Shown here: positions 52,196 to 63,006 of the stretch, piece after piece
Numbering within the stretch: the first letter of the stretch is position 1
Layout of the letters: each line of letters starts with the position of its first letter
Assembly (NCBI RefSeq): GCF_030272615.1
Contig: NC_081406.1
Span: forward strand, 468,379,400 to 468,443,399
DNA: 64,000 bases
Origin: Cryptomeria japonica
Taxonomy: Eukaryota > Streptophyta > Pinopsida > Cupressales > Cupressaceae
Reading direction: 5' to 3'
Notes under the pieces: model-generated
Seen by the model: only the letters and a program-made list of their open reading frames with translations
Database searches by the model: none
What the model was told of the DNA's origin: nothing
Made by a program: the position numbers and the translations under genes

Positions 52196-55100
52196 TTATG
52201 AAAACAATGAATAATACTTGTCAAAAACTGATTTATAGTCCTGCAAAAATTGTTTCATTGATAGAGACCAGGACTCAAGTAGGGAGGTGGCCACTTCTTT
52301 CTCTATTTGCATCTGGGATACCTGTTCCTCCATGGCATCAACTATGCTCAGCTCCTGCATAACTGTCAAGGCATCCAAGTTCAGAGAACACTTCTGAAGA
52401 ATTTGCAGACATGGAAGTAAAACCAGTTGTAGCTCCTACAAATCCCTAGATTGTGTACTGATCTCTTGCTCCATTTTGGGTGACTAGATCTGGAACCGGT
52501 GAACGGTTTGCCCATAAATTGCAAAGGAATTATAGGATGGCTTAAATGTGCTCAAGTAGGACTGTAAGTCCATTTGAAGCTTTTGCTTCTGAGTTAGCAC
52601 ATCATCACAAAATAGATGGGGTTGACAGATTTTTCTTAGCAGCAAGTTTCCCTCATCCAAAGCATCCCTTATATCCTTTTGGTCTTTCAGAAGTTCAAAT
52701 CGGAGCTCATTCAACTTTTTCACCAGAGCAATGTTAAGAGCCTTTTGATGCTCTTTCTTGACATTTGCCTCAGCTGCTTCTTCCAGGCTCTACACCTGAT
52801 CATCCACTACAGTACATAGTAGTTTGAGCTGTGCTAGTGATGATTCAGTGTTAGGAAGATTGGTACTGGGGATCAAACTGGTAAGGGTGTCTATAGCCGC
52901 CTGAATTATGTCTTTCTCCTTTTTCCTTCAAATTATTTCAAGGCGCTCTTGAGCAACCTTGATGCTCTGCATAAGCTCTGACTCACTTGCAGATTGGAGA
53001 TTGATAGGACTGGAGATATTAGCTAGTTTGGCTTGACTCCTAGTTGTCTTCGGAGTCTCCATCTGTGTGCTCTTCATTGCTTTCGCTGCCTTGTCTGCTT
53101 CTTCCTTCTTCCTTTTCTCTACTTCCTTCTTCTATTCTTGTGCCTTGTCTTCCTCTTCTTTCTTTTTCATCTCTACTTCCTTCCTCTTCTCCTCTTCTTT
53201 CTTTCCTTCCTCTTCCTTCTTCTTCTTTTCTTCCTCTTCCTTCTTCTTCTTTTCTTCCTTATCCTCTTCTTCTTTCTTCTTTCTATCATCTTCTTGCTTC
53301 TTCTTCTCTTCATCTTTTCATTTCTCCTCTTCCTCTTTTCTCTTCTCTTCCTCTTTTCTCTTTTTCTCATCTTCATCCCTCTTCTTCTTCACTTCCTATT
53401 CCTTGGCCGCTTCCTATGTGTCCTTGGCTTGCTCACTGCCCTATTTGATTTGTTGACCCTATTTTGTTCCCTCGGAAGGTATGTCCTGAGTGCAATCTTC
53501 TATGTCCAATGCATCGACATCAATAGTGTCGATTAGTTCTTCAACCAGGTTTCCTTCTTCATCAAAAACTTCATCCGGTTTGGATACAACCGGTTCTTTT
53601 TCCTCTTGGAGGTTGGCCATTCGTTCTTTGTGAGAATTGATAGCATAGTCCATATGCTGATGAGTGTCTTTTTCAACATCATTAATTCTCCCCTCTAACA
53701 GCCAGAGTCTTCTTCTCCTTGTGAAGAAGAGTCCTTTATTCTAATCCAAAACATCAAATAATTTTGAATTTGAGAGGTTAGGAAAGTACTGTGCAAATAT
53801 TTTCTCCCTAATCTCCTATTCTTTCTCAATAGCAATGTGCCATTTATTATCTAATTCTTTATATAAATAATCCGGTGTCTGAGATTTTATCTCTGATGGT
53901 GACCGGTCATTTTTACACAAATAAATAATGATTTCCTGTAATACTTCTTCTTTCTCCTCATCACTAAAATCATCATAATAATCTATTAAATCATGAAGTA
54001 ATTTTCTCCTAATATTCTTTATTGTCCTTTGATAATGTGTCAAAGGTTTTTATGAGGAGATATCAATATTTACTGGTGCTGATGCTGTCGGTTCATTCTT
54101 CTTCATCTTCTTTGTCTGTCTGGCCTTCTTTGGATTTTCATCAGACTCAGTCTCTTTGGAGTCCAGTTCATTTGATTTAGTCTTCCTTTTTCTTTTGAAG
54201 ACTTTTTCCGGTGCCACTTCTGGTTTCATCTTTGCAAGTGACTGCTTGGTCACTCTTGGAGTTGCAGTGGTAGTCAGTGCCGATGCTGCAAGCACTGCCT
54301 TTGCTTTCTTTGCTGCCGGTTCTTTTCCTTTCTTAACAGATGGTTCATCGACCAGTGCAATCCTCTCCAAGTAGGTTCTGGTCCTCTTAGCCTTAGGATC
54401 AAGAGGCAAGGCAATAAGGGTTGAGGCATACCCTTCCAACATATCATACATAACCTCATAGCCCATAGGCTCCACTTCTTCCATTCTAGGCTCAACAACC
54501 TCCATTAAGCATTTGTCCACCTGAATGGTGAAACAGATGTCATCTTCGTATTTCTTAACTATGTCACCTGAGATCCTTACCCTTTGACTCATCTTCCTTC
54601 TAAACTCATCAAAATATTTGTTCAACACCTCAAGGTAACTGATTCCAATGGCTTGTATGCTCTCCTTGATCTGCTTGGTTACTGGTTGGTCAGGAGACCA
54701 CTGGACATCTCCTACTCCAGGAAAGTAGCCTTGGAAATAGAAAAACAACCCAACCAGTAGTTGTCCGAACTTGAATCTTAGTGCATTATCCTGTTTAAAT
54801 GACTTCAGATTAGATAGGAGTTTTCTCTACATACCGATGCATAAGTCAAATGATGCATCCTCTTTAATCATCCGGTAAGCGACATTTACCACTACGACAG
54901 ATACAAAAGTAATCCTGCTAGCTGAGAATGTTCTATAGCCTATCACCATGTAGGCATATTTCACCAGATCATCCTTGATAGGATTAACTGTCATACCCCG
55001 TGAGTCACTTGTTGAATCGGTGAGCTTGGCCATTTCCATTTTAATTACTGTTCTTAGGGCTGGCACTTCCCCTATGTTACAAAAGCTGGTGAGTGCATGA

Positions 55101-55489
55101 ATTGCCTGAGGCATGATATCATGCATCCTCTCTAGGTACATCTTGTCACCATGGACTCTGCTCAAAATTATCCTGATATGATCCTCCATAAAATCTTCCA
55201 GAAAGTATACTGCCTTATGGAGTTTCTTCTTCTCTAGGATACTAAACTTTAGTTTGATTTTCTTGTCCTTGCCGCAAAATAAACCTAACTGGGTGTGAAT
55301 CACTAAGGACCCTAGGTCTTCTATTTTGCAATCAATATAATTTGAAATTCCCTCTTCAACTATGACTCCAGCCAGAACTTGTGATAAGGCATTATATTTG
55401 GACTTCCTTTGAATAAAACTTTTTGACTCAATGGATGTACTAGAACTGGTATGAGATGCAGAAGCCATTGTTGAGTATTTCAAGAACAT
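52196..55489 (-). pseudogene. Unknown cargo protein frame of the inner element (about 1,100 codons)
   Basis: I do not recognise this family. One minus-strand frame stays in register from 55489 to a final TAA at 52196-52198. The likely start is MASASHTSSSTSIESKSF near 55468. N-terminal third: a mixed helical domain (YNALSQVLAGVIVEEGISNY, then LEDLGSL-like and MPQAIHALTSFCNIGEVPAL). Next: FFYFQGYFPGVGDVQWSPD, then a Lys/Ala/Thr-rich basic linker up to 54053. Then an acidic helical segment (DLIDYYDDFSDEEKEEVLQE), a roughly 100-residue Lys/Glu repeat region (about 53400-53120), and a C-terminal coiled-coil-like region. By my reading it is broken by 14 in-frame stops, 11 of them TAG. No RT, protease, integrase or envelope-type signal/TM pattern is visible. 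The N-terminal part faintly recalls plant transposon-associated proteins of unknown function. Confidence 0.6.
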
Positions 55490-55949
55490 GAAAAATACCT
55501 TTACAATGCGAATTTAGGGCTTCCTAATTCTGCTTCACTCTGCTCTCTGTCGATTGCCAAATCACCGCTTTGTGTTCTCCTCAACCGCTTGCAAACTGGA
55601 TTTAAATCACCTTCAAGACTTGTCAACTTCTTGAAATCTTAGCTCAAATCACCTTTTCTTCGCTCTGCACTTTGAAAAACTTTTCTTCGCTCGAAAACAG
55701 ATAGTGAGAAATGATTTGAAATATGCTTTTATACATGTCTCCCACCTACCACCATTAATGCTCCTCTATTATGGTGTAAACCCTAATTTGCCTCTTTTAC
55801 CATTTCCAGTCTTCTACCAAGCGATAGGTATTACATACCAGTTAAGGTCTTTTACCAGTGTAACTGGGGGTTCACAATCATTTCACCATTTGCTCCCCCT
55901 AAGCCTCTTTGGAGCTTAGTTTGCTAGTTCTGATATTTCGACACTAGGT

Positions 55950-57206
55950 GCAGAAACCGGTTCCTCTTCCAAAATTGTTGGTTTCTTCCTCTAGGTTTTG
56001 TTCATGTCTACTTGAACTATTTCAACATCAATTTCTCCTTTCTGAGTGATCGGTATATCATCAGATATACTCTTTCTGCTTCTGCAAAATCTTGCAATGT
56101 GACCCAGTTTGTTGCAGTGATAGCAAACCAATCCAGGTGCTCTCCAAGGTCCATTGTTCATGTTTCCATTCTTCCTTCTGCATGTAGCAGCAATGTGACC
56201 ATGTCCATGACAAATCTAATAGTTTTCTCTCCATTTGGTTGCCGGTTGATAACCATTGTTGCCTGACTGATAATTGTAAGCATTAAACCGGTTAGGGTTC
56301 CGGTTCACAAAAGATTCTGGACCAACTCCTTGGGTCCTCTGAGGATATCCTCCGGTATTGTTCATGACAGACCTGCATTTAGATGCTCTATGCCCAAACT
56401 TGTTGCATGCATAACAATGACCATTGAACTTATTGGATCTAGGTACATTGTTGATAAAATAAGGAAAATTATTGTAGGCTTTGCTCCTACATACATTGGC
56501 AGTGTTTCCTTCTTTAAGACAATTAAAGCAAATAGGTTTGAATTTTTGCTTACCTTTTCCTTTGAGTGTTGGTTGCTTCTTTGATGCTTCAGCATTTGTT
56601 CCTGAGGATTCTCCTTCCTCATGTCTAGAGAAACCAAGTCCACTGGTATTCTTTACCGATCTAGATGACTCAAGCTTTTGCTCTAACTTGACAGTACTTT
56701 TGCTAAACTTAGCAAGTATTTCCTTTGACTCAGAGAGTTATTTGCAAATAGCAGTATTTGTCTCCATTAGGCTTGCATTTTTTAGAGATGGCCATGTTCA
56801 GTTCTCCTTGCATGTCTTCCTTTTCCATTCTTCTCTCATGAAGGTGAGCAGTTAGTGCACTAATCTCTTGTTTCAACTTGGAGATCTTGTGATCTCTATC
56901 CTTTACCAGATCTTCAGCTTTTCTCTAGTTCTCAAGCTCCTGACTAAACCGGATAGTCAGTCCTTCCAAATCCTTTCTTAGATTGGAGTTTGAATCATTT
57001 AGCTTATTTACTTCTGCAATCATGGCTTCCATATTTGCTTCATCATCAGAACTACTTTCAGATAGCTCCATTAGCTTCTCTGCATGTTCTCTCCTTTTTG
57101 CTTGAGATGCCTTGTATTTGACCATAAGATCATCATAGGCTTGCCCAGACTGAGTGAGCCATTGAGTAAGTTTCCTCAAGGTGTATTCCCCCATATCTCT
57201 TTCCAA
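55950..57206 (-). pseudogene. Gag-like protein with several CCHC zinc knuckles (inner element)
   Basis: Gag would package element RNA. The N-terminal part (57206-56925) is a predicted coiled coil (LTQWLTQSGQAYDDLMVKYK, then an acidic SESSSDDEANMEAM stretch) ended by TAG at 56925. After a frameshift the C-terminal part has four knuckle-like motifs: CFNCLKEGNTANVC (His replaced by Asn), CYACNKFGHRASKC, ICHGHGHIAATC (first Cys lost) and CYHCNKLGHIARFC. The UBN2-type gag domain seen in the outer copia is not visible here. The region 55490-55950 between gag and the cargo frame shows no clear coding. Confidence 0.7.
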
Positions 57207-57227
57207 GTGGTTAATCTTATAGAAAGG

Positions 57228-57244
57228 TAGGCTCTGATACCAAT
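57228..57244 (-). promoter_or_regulatory. PBS of the inner element
   Basis: The minus strand reads ATTGGTATCAGAGCCTA directly after the 5' LTR end. It is the initiator tRNA-Met type. Confidence 0.85.
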
Positions 57245-58409
57245 TGATGAATACTAAGAGGGGGGGGGTGAATTAGTATGCCAAAAATCTCTGCACTGAA
57301 ACACTTAAATAGTCTGAAGACAAACTAGCAAAATAGTTTAACAAACAAATTGGTTATCACACATGCAAACCAAAATGCAAGTAAAGCATTCACCCACAAA
57401 AGCAATACAACCATAACACACAATATTTGATGTGGAAACCCGAATGGGAAAAACCACGATGAGATGGAACTCACAAGTCACTATCTGCAGAATAGAAACC
57501 AGACCCATTAAAGTCTTACAATGTTCTTCACTAGAACAAATCCTATTAGGAATCTCAATCTCTGTTAGGAGATAAGTCCGATTAAAGACTATCTTGTTAG
57601 AGGATTTTAGATTCACAAAAGTGAACCACCTTGTTAGAGGATTTTACAAAGGCTTTTGGGCCTACCAGGTTAAGGGCTACATACTTGTCAAAGATGTGAG
57701 TAATCAACAAGTGTTTGATCTATCTAATAGCACCGACTACTTGGTTAGATCCAGTATAGTTCACTGCTAATGCATTCCAGCATTACTTCAGTCTTCTCTA
57801 TCTCTCTCTCTTAGTTACAACTTGATCTTCTCAGATAAGATCGCTCTTTCAACAACTCAACAATCACCTTAAACCCTAGCACAACATAGACCCTTTTAGC
57901 AACAACCTAAAACCCTAGACATGATGTCATTTTAAAGGAATCTGATTTCATGTCGGTCCAATAGGATTACATTACAATCGCCTAGGTTTTAATGAATCTA
58001 GACATACTTAGTAACATGACACAAAAAGCACCATCAGTGTGTCAGCACCGTTAATCAATCGATGGATTTGTAACTAATTACAAAATGCTGGTTGGTAACT
58101 CATCACAGACTATTATCGGTTCATACAAAATACCGGTTGCCAGTTTGACAAAAATGAAGATTGGTAAGAATGTGTTATGCCGCTTTGCTTCCTTGTACCA
58201 CTTGAGATCTTTGAGCCGCTTGGGGTTGACATGCCGCTTTAGACCGGGAAACACATTCTGCAAAATCACCAATAGTCTAAAGACTAGAATACAACATACT
58301 GGTTGGAACAAATACCGGTTGAGCTCTAGCTCATACATATAAAGGAGATCTCAATACAAGTGTGTGTCCATCAATGACAATCACAACATAAACATCAAAA
58401 ATGCCAACA
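57245..58409 (-). repeat. 5' LTR of the inner element
   Basis: 1,165 bp, near-identical to 50686-51862, with a slightly longer G-run. It borders the PBS on its left and TSD CATCT on its right. Confidence 0.88.
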
Positions 58410-60290
58410 CATCTATGTGTCCAATCTTGTTGCATGCAAAACATTTCAAAGGTAATTTACCTCTATATTTACCGGTTCCTCTGGGCAAGTGCTTGGCCAA
58501 CAAAGATTCAATCTAAAATAAATTATCTTCATCATCGGCTTCTTTGCTGGATCTAGATTCATAACTGTGACTGACATCTCTACATTTTCTCATAGATTGG
58601 TGAGAAATAGAAGCTTTACATGGTGATTCAGATTTCTGAACACTACCATCATAACCATTTAATTCAACAGCAGTAAGTTTACCAATGATGGAATCAAGGG
58701 TTACCTTGGTTTTGTCAATAGATTTCAACTCCTAAATGGCTACAACTCAGATAGCGTAGACTGGTAGCAGGGTTCTCAATACCTTACTACCTACTATGGC
58801 ATCATCCATTTTACCACCAACACCCTTGATCTCACCAACTATCTCTTTTATCCTCTGACCATACTGTTGGATATTCTCACCTTCCACCATCCGTATGTCA
58901 TCAAAATTCCCTCTTAGACTCCTTCCTTGGCAATCTTCACATGTTCATTATCACTATAAATCTCTTCAAGTTTCTTCCATACCTCACGTGCAGTCTCCAG
59001 ACCATGAACTGTTAGAACCTAGAGGCAACTGAGAGGTGGTGGGGTGTGAATTAGTTGTCTATTAATTTCAACCCAAATACAACTTAACCAAACTTAATGC
59101 CGGTAGATAGTTCAGCAGTTAATAATAGTACTGGTAAAGTTTAATTCATGAAAAAGAAAGACAAATAACATACATAACACATAGCACAGTTATTTGTACG
59201 TGGAAACCCTATAAGGAGAAAAACCACAATGGGAAACCTTACCTAGAATCAGATGATACTACTATAGATAGTATGTGTGTACAAATGGGGTCTGCACATG
59301 CAGAAAGGCCAAATACCTAGATCTCACTGCTCAATCACAAAATCAGAGTCACACTGACTAGAATTGGATGGTTAAATCTAATGATAATGTACTACTCAAA
59401 ATAACATCTTCATATGCTGGATTCAGTACCAGTTAAGCTCTGTTTGTCTTCCTCATACCTTCCTTAAATCTTCAAATGATGTCTATGTGTATAGCTCTAC
59501 TTATATTCGCATATATCCTATTACAATCCTTTTCCTTACTCGTCTACATAATCTCACAACTCAGATCTTACATATATACCAAAACCTAAGACTAGATGTG
59601 TAGGTCGACTCACTAAGATATTACAATAAAATCAATTACAAATGAATCAATATGCAATGCATCATGTCAGCTCAATACATTTACAATAGTAACAAATCAT
59701 CTCCATAATGTGTCATGCTGATCTGGAATAGATAATGCTTGTCGGTCCATAACCTAGACCTATTTGCCCGTAACAACAAATATGCAAACTCGATTGTACC
59801 AATAATTAAATCACCAAAACCAAGTGTCCAAACAATGTCTTTGACATAACCAAGTAATCTCTAGATGATAACAGATCATCCTTAGTGCTGGTGAACAATA
59901 TAACCTGTAGGTTAATCAGATACCGGTGACTGTGCATAAGTCACTGAACATGCCGGTGAACATAACCAAAGATCTCCACAAGGATAAGTATTGACAAGTG
60001 TTGACATCAATGACAAAACCAATGCAACACATCCATAATACCAACATGAACATCAACATATTTAGTATTAGATAAAGAATTGATAATAGCCTCTAGTGCT
60101 TGATTGTTTTCTTGTTGCTCTTTCTTCTGATCATCAGTCTTAATTCTAGTAGGTGCAACATATTGAGTATTGATATGCTCCCAGTATTGATTCCAAGACA
60201 CTTGATATAAATTTTCATTCTATCACTCCATATCCTGTACTTCTCTCTATTAAACTTTAGACCTTCCTTCTTCATCATGATTTACAAGAT
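58410..60290 (-). pseudogene. Copia gag (UBN2-type) of the outer element, split by a solo LTR
   Basis: On the minus strand the start is near 60278 (MMKKEGLKFNREKYRIW, then RMKIYIKCLG). ALEAIINSLSNTKYVDV runs up to the solo LTR (60046), and after it GLETAREVWKKLEEIYSD resumes at about 59000. Then come a frameshift, MDDAIVGSKVLRTLLPVY, KVTLDSIIGKLTAVEL and the first half of a zinc knuckle (CFACNKIGH) at about 58440-58410, where the inner element cuts it. The UBN2-type gag family is recognised from the W-x-x-L-E-x-x-Y and L-x-x-L-P patterns. Confidence 0.8.
59010..60046 (-). mobile_element. Solo LTR inside copia gag
   Basis: 1,037 bp. The + strand starts TGTTAGAACCTAGAGGC and ends ATAATACCAACA. 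It is flanked by TGAAC (59005-59009 and 60047-60051). It resembles the other copia LTRs here (GGTGGTGGGGTGTGAATTAG near the left end, TACGTGGAAACCCTATAAGG in the middle) but is clearly diverged. Ignoring it restores the gag reading across the site. Orientation follows from that similarity. Confidence 0.82.
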
Positions 60291-60337
60291 CTTTACCTCA
60301 AGTTGTTAGGATTAGACCTTAGAGGACCTAAGAACCT

Positions 60338-60352
60338 AGCTCTGATACCAAT
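60338..60352 (-). promoter_or_regulatory. PBS of the outer copia element
   Basis: The minus strand reads ATTGGTATCAGAGCT immediately after the 5' LTR end. Initiator tRNA-Met type. Confidence 0.85.
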
Positions 60353-61763
60353 TCATGGTATTATGAAAGAAAAAGGATCCGGTCAACTAATGTGGGGGGG
60401 GGGGGGGTAAATCAGTAGATAGAAAAACTGATAAAACTTCACCAATCTCAAAATCAATCTCTCAAAGTAAACTTAGAACTATCAATGCAATATCTCTGTC
60501 AAGATAAAAACTATCAAACTAAACTAGTTGACTGTTACAACAGATAACAATAATCAACTTGAAACTTATAACCATTCAAATACTTTTACTGACATAAGTA
60601 AAACTTCATTTCTATTGTTGTCCGTTATCATGACTTATCAAAGTGGAATAAGTAGTTAAGAAAATCAACCATAGAAACATAACCACAAAAACATTCACCA
60701 CTTGACACAATATTTTTGACATGGAAACCCAAATGGGAAAAACCATGGTGAGATGGAACTCACAAGAAATTTTGAACTCTTCTGAAGTTTGCCTTGTTAG
60801 GAGCCAAGCCTATTAAAGCTTTACAAAAGGTCCTATTAAGAACTAATCCTGTTAGGAACCACTCAGTTAAGGGATTGACTATAATGCCTTGTTAGAAGAA
60901 ATACCTTGTAAGGAGTAACTTTTGTAAAGGATTTAGAATCCAGGATAATGGATCACCTTGTTATAGGATTTGAATAACACCAAGCTTGTTAGAGCTTACC
61001 CGGTTAGGGAATTTAACTGCTATAATTTTTAGAAAACAATAGGATTTTTTTGATCTGTTTGAATAACACTTCACTTGCTTGTTCAAATCCTTTTCATGCT
61101 ACTATCTTTCTTTACTCAAACTATAGATACATCATCCTGTTTGGCAACCACACATTCAATTCAACTTTGTCAACACACTCAAACTAAACAAATCATCGAC
61201 CTTATAAACAAATCAACTAGGTCGGTAACACAACAAAAACTTAATTCTACTAGAGATTACAAACAAGTAGGTTTAAGTATGACTGTTGGATTACATAACA
61301 ATCCCTACACATCATTCAAGAAAGCCTCGACCACTCCTTGATCACTGCTTCATCGAACTCAGTAACTCATCACCCGCTTTGCATTATATGCAATATACTT
61401 GCTCATTCCCAATACAAAAAAAATGTTACCTCAACATGCCAAAATCACTTTGAAACTCTCTTCATACAATATGCATATGTGTCATAATCATCACCGCTCG
61501 TCATCAAATCATAAACTAATATAACCAATTCACCTAACTTAATTGGTTAGGGTTTATCAAAACAACAGGTAGGGTTTACCGGTTCAACCCTCCAATACTT
61601 AGCAATACCAATTCACTCCACAAACTTTCCTACCAGTTATAGTTCCTTCATTAAGCTCTTCCTACTGGTTACAAAACATCATTACAATAATAACATTACC
61701 GGTTAATTGATATCAATGACAACATAACATGTCATTAATGCAATCTTCATGCAAATGCCAACA
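60353..61763 (-). repeat. 5' LTR of the outer copia element
   Basis: 1,411 bp, collinear with 45646-47042. The + strand starts TCATGGTATTATG (TG changed to TC) and ends AAATGCCAACA. The G-run here is the longest (about 14). Confidence 0.85.
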
Positions 61764-61768
61764 TTGAC

Positions 61769-62242
61769 TATGGAGAAAATAATGACCATAATAATTGTGG
61801 TTTAGGATCTCCTTGTAAAATGAAATAAATAAAGGTACATGAGGAGGTGAAATTTTATGAATAATAGTCATAAATGTTTTTTTGTAGAAGTATGGGAAAA
61901 AGGAACAAACATGCAAGTTGTAATATCCATAAGTGTATACAACACATAATTAGTTGTATGTTTGAATACCTATTAGTGTTCAATATTTTTAGATTGTGCA
62001 TGCAATGAAATACTGTTAGCATATCTTTTTCAATTTCATTCTAGTGGATTAACCTAACAATTTCCCTCATGATTCATACAATTCATATGAATTATATTAT
62101 ATTATCAATGAGACTTACAATTTTATGCTTCAATACCACACAAGTGTATGTATGGTGTAAATTAACTCTATGAAATTTGTAGAGGGATTTTATTCATTAT
62201 AACAATCAAATAATCCTTAAGAGGAATCCACTACATTAATAG
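61769..62242. other. Flank of the copia insertion, nothing recognised
   Basis: AT-rich. This would have been continuous with the sequence left of 45646 before the copia insertion. No gene seen. Confidence 0.4.
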
Positions 62243-62985
62243 TGTAGATACTTAAAATTGTCCTATTTAATTAAATAAATTTTTATTTATTTAACGAATT
62301 CGTTAATCCTCTTCTAAGCCTTTCCTCATTTAAATAAATACTTTTATTTATTTAAATTGTCCTTTTCATAAATTAAATATATACTTATTTATTTAATTGA
62401 TCCCATTTCCTCTACTAATTAAATAAATCTTTATTTATTTAATTAATTCATTAGCCTTTTCTATCCATGACACGTCATTCATCTCTTAATTCCTACACTA
62501 CCTACCCCCTTTATCATTTTATTATTTCCTCTACCTACCCCCTAATCCTAGCCGACCATTTATCTTTACACCTCTTAATCGTATCCCTCCATTTCTTACA
62601 GTGTCTTCTATATAAGAGGATGCTTCTTCCATTATGAACCCTAATCATTCAAATCAGCTAATGAGCATTCTAATCAATCTTATGCAATCAAGCCTTTTTG
62701 TGATCAAACTATCAACCACATTTTCATTTTTTGTTGAGCTCTTGTGCACACATAAAATCTGAGAGCAAATATATCAAGCAAGATCAACGAAGATAAGCAG
62801 AATGAAGATTCAAACCCTAATTGACATGTGATGGTATAATCTTTTTGATTTCGTTGATTTGCATTGTCTTAATTAATCTTCATATGTTATGGTGGATCTT
62901 TGCTATTGTTAGGCTAGGGTTTTATGGTTGAATTCATTTAGTCTTTCAATATTGTTGTTCCATTATCCAGTTTTCACCATACACA
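62243..62985 (+). mobile_element. 5' LTR of a Ty3/gypsy-like element running off the window
   Basis: It starts TGTAGATACTTAAAATTG and ends ACCATACACA (743 bp), followed by a PBS-like site. It contains repeated ATTTAAATAAAT-type blocks, then a promoter-like TATA box and a CT-rich transcript-start region. The 3' LTR lies outside the window, so the element may be complete beyond 64000. Confidence 0.65.
62608..62616 (+). promoter_or_regulatory. Probable LTR TATA box
   Basis: CTATATAAG within TCTTCTATATAAGAGGATGC, about two-thirds into the LTR. Transcription would start some 30 bp downstream, giving a U3/R boundary near 62640. Confidence 0.5.
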
Positions 62986-62986
62986 T

Positions 62987-63006
62987 TTTGGCACACCCGG
63001 TGGGAC
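62987..63006 (+). promoter_or_regulatory. Probable PBS of the gypsy-like element
   Basis: TTTGGCACACCCGGTGGGAC follows the LTR end. Plant gypsy elements commonly have TGGCGCC-type sites here, primed by a tRNA other than Met. Which tRNA cannot be told from the sequence alone. Confidence 0.5.

Larger units (their letters stand above)
50686..58409 (-). mobile_element. Complete non-autonomous copia-related element carrying gag and an unknown cargo frame (inner element)
   Basis: LTRs at 50686-51862 (3') and 57245-58409 (5'), 1,177 and 1,165 bp, starting TGATGAATACTAAGAGG and ending ATGCCAACA on the + strand. TSD CATCT at 50681-50685 and 58410-58414. PBS at 57228-57244, PPT at 51863-51879. The 5.4-kb interior encodes a CCHC gag (about 57206-55950) and one very long unknown frame (55489-52196). 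No protease, RT, integrase or RNase H is present. It sits within the gag zinc knuckle of the outer copia, and the knuckle reads through if the insert is ignored. The 30-bp PPT/LTR start is identical to that of the outer element, so mobilisation by copia proteins of that lineage is likely (inference). Confidence 0.88.
45646..61763 (-). mobile_element. Ty1/copia retrotransposon (outer element) with two nested insertions
   Basis: LTRs lie at 45646-47042 (3' LTR) and 60353-61763 (5' LTR) on the minus strand. TSD TTGAC is at 45641-45645 and 61764-61768. The PBS is beside the 5' LTR and the PPT beside the 3' LTR. Gene order on the minus strand is gag, protease, integrase, RT, RNase H, which is the copia order. 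A second full element (50686-58409) and a solo LTR (59010-60046) sit within gag. Without them the element would be about 7.3 kb. All genes carry stops or frameshifts, so it is inactive. Confidence 0.88.

Noticed and set aside
53033-53536. Plus-strand Leu/Phe/Ser-rich frames resembling membrane proteins
   Set aside because: Antisense of the Lys/Glu-rich repeat in the minus-strand cargo frame.
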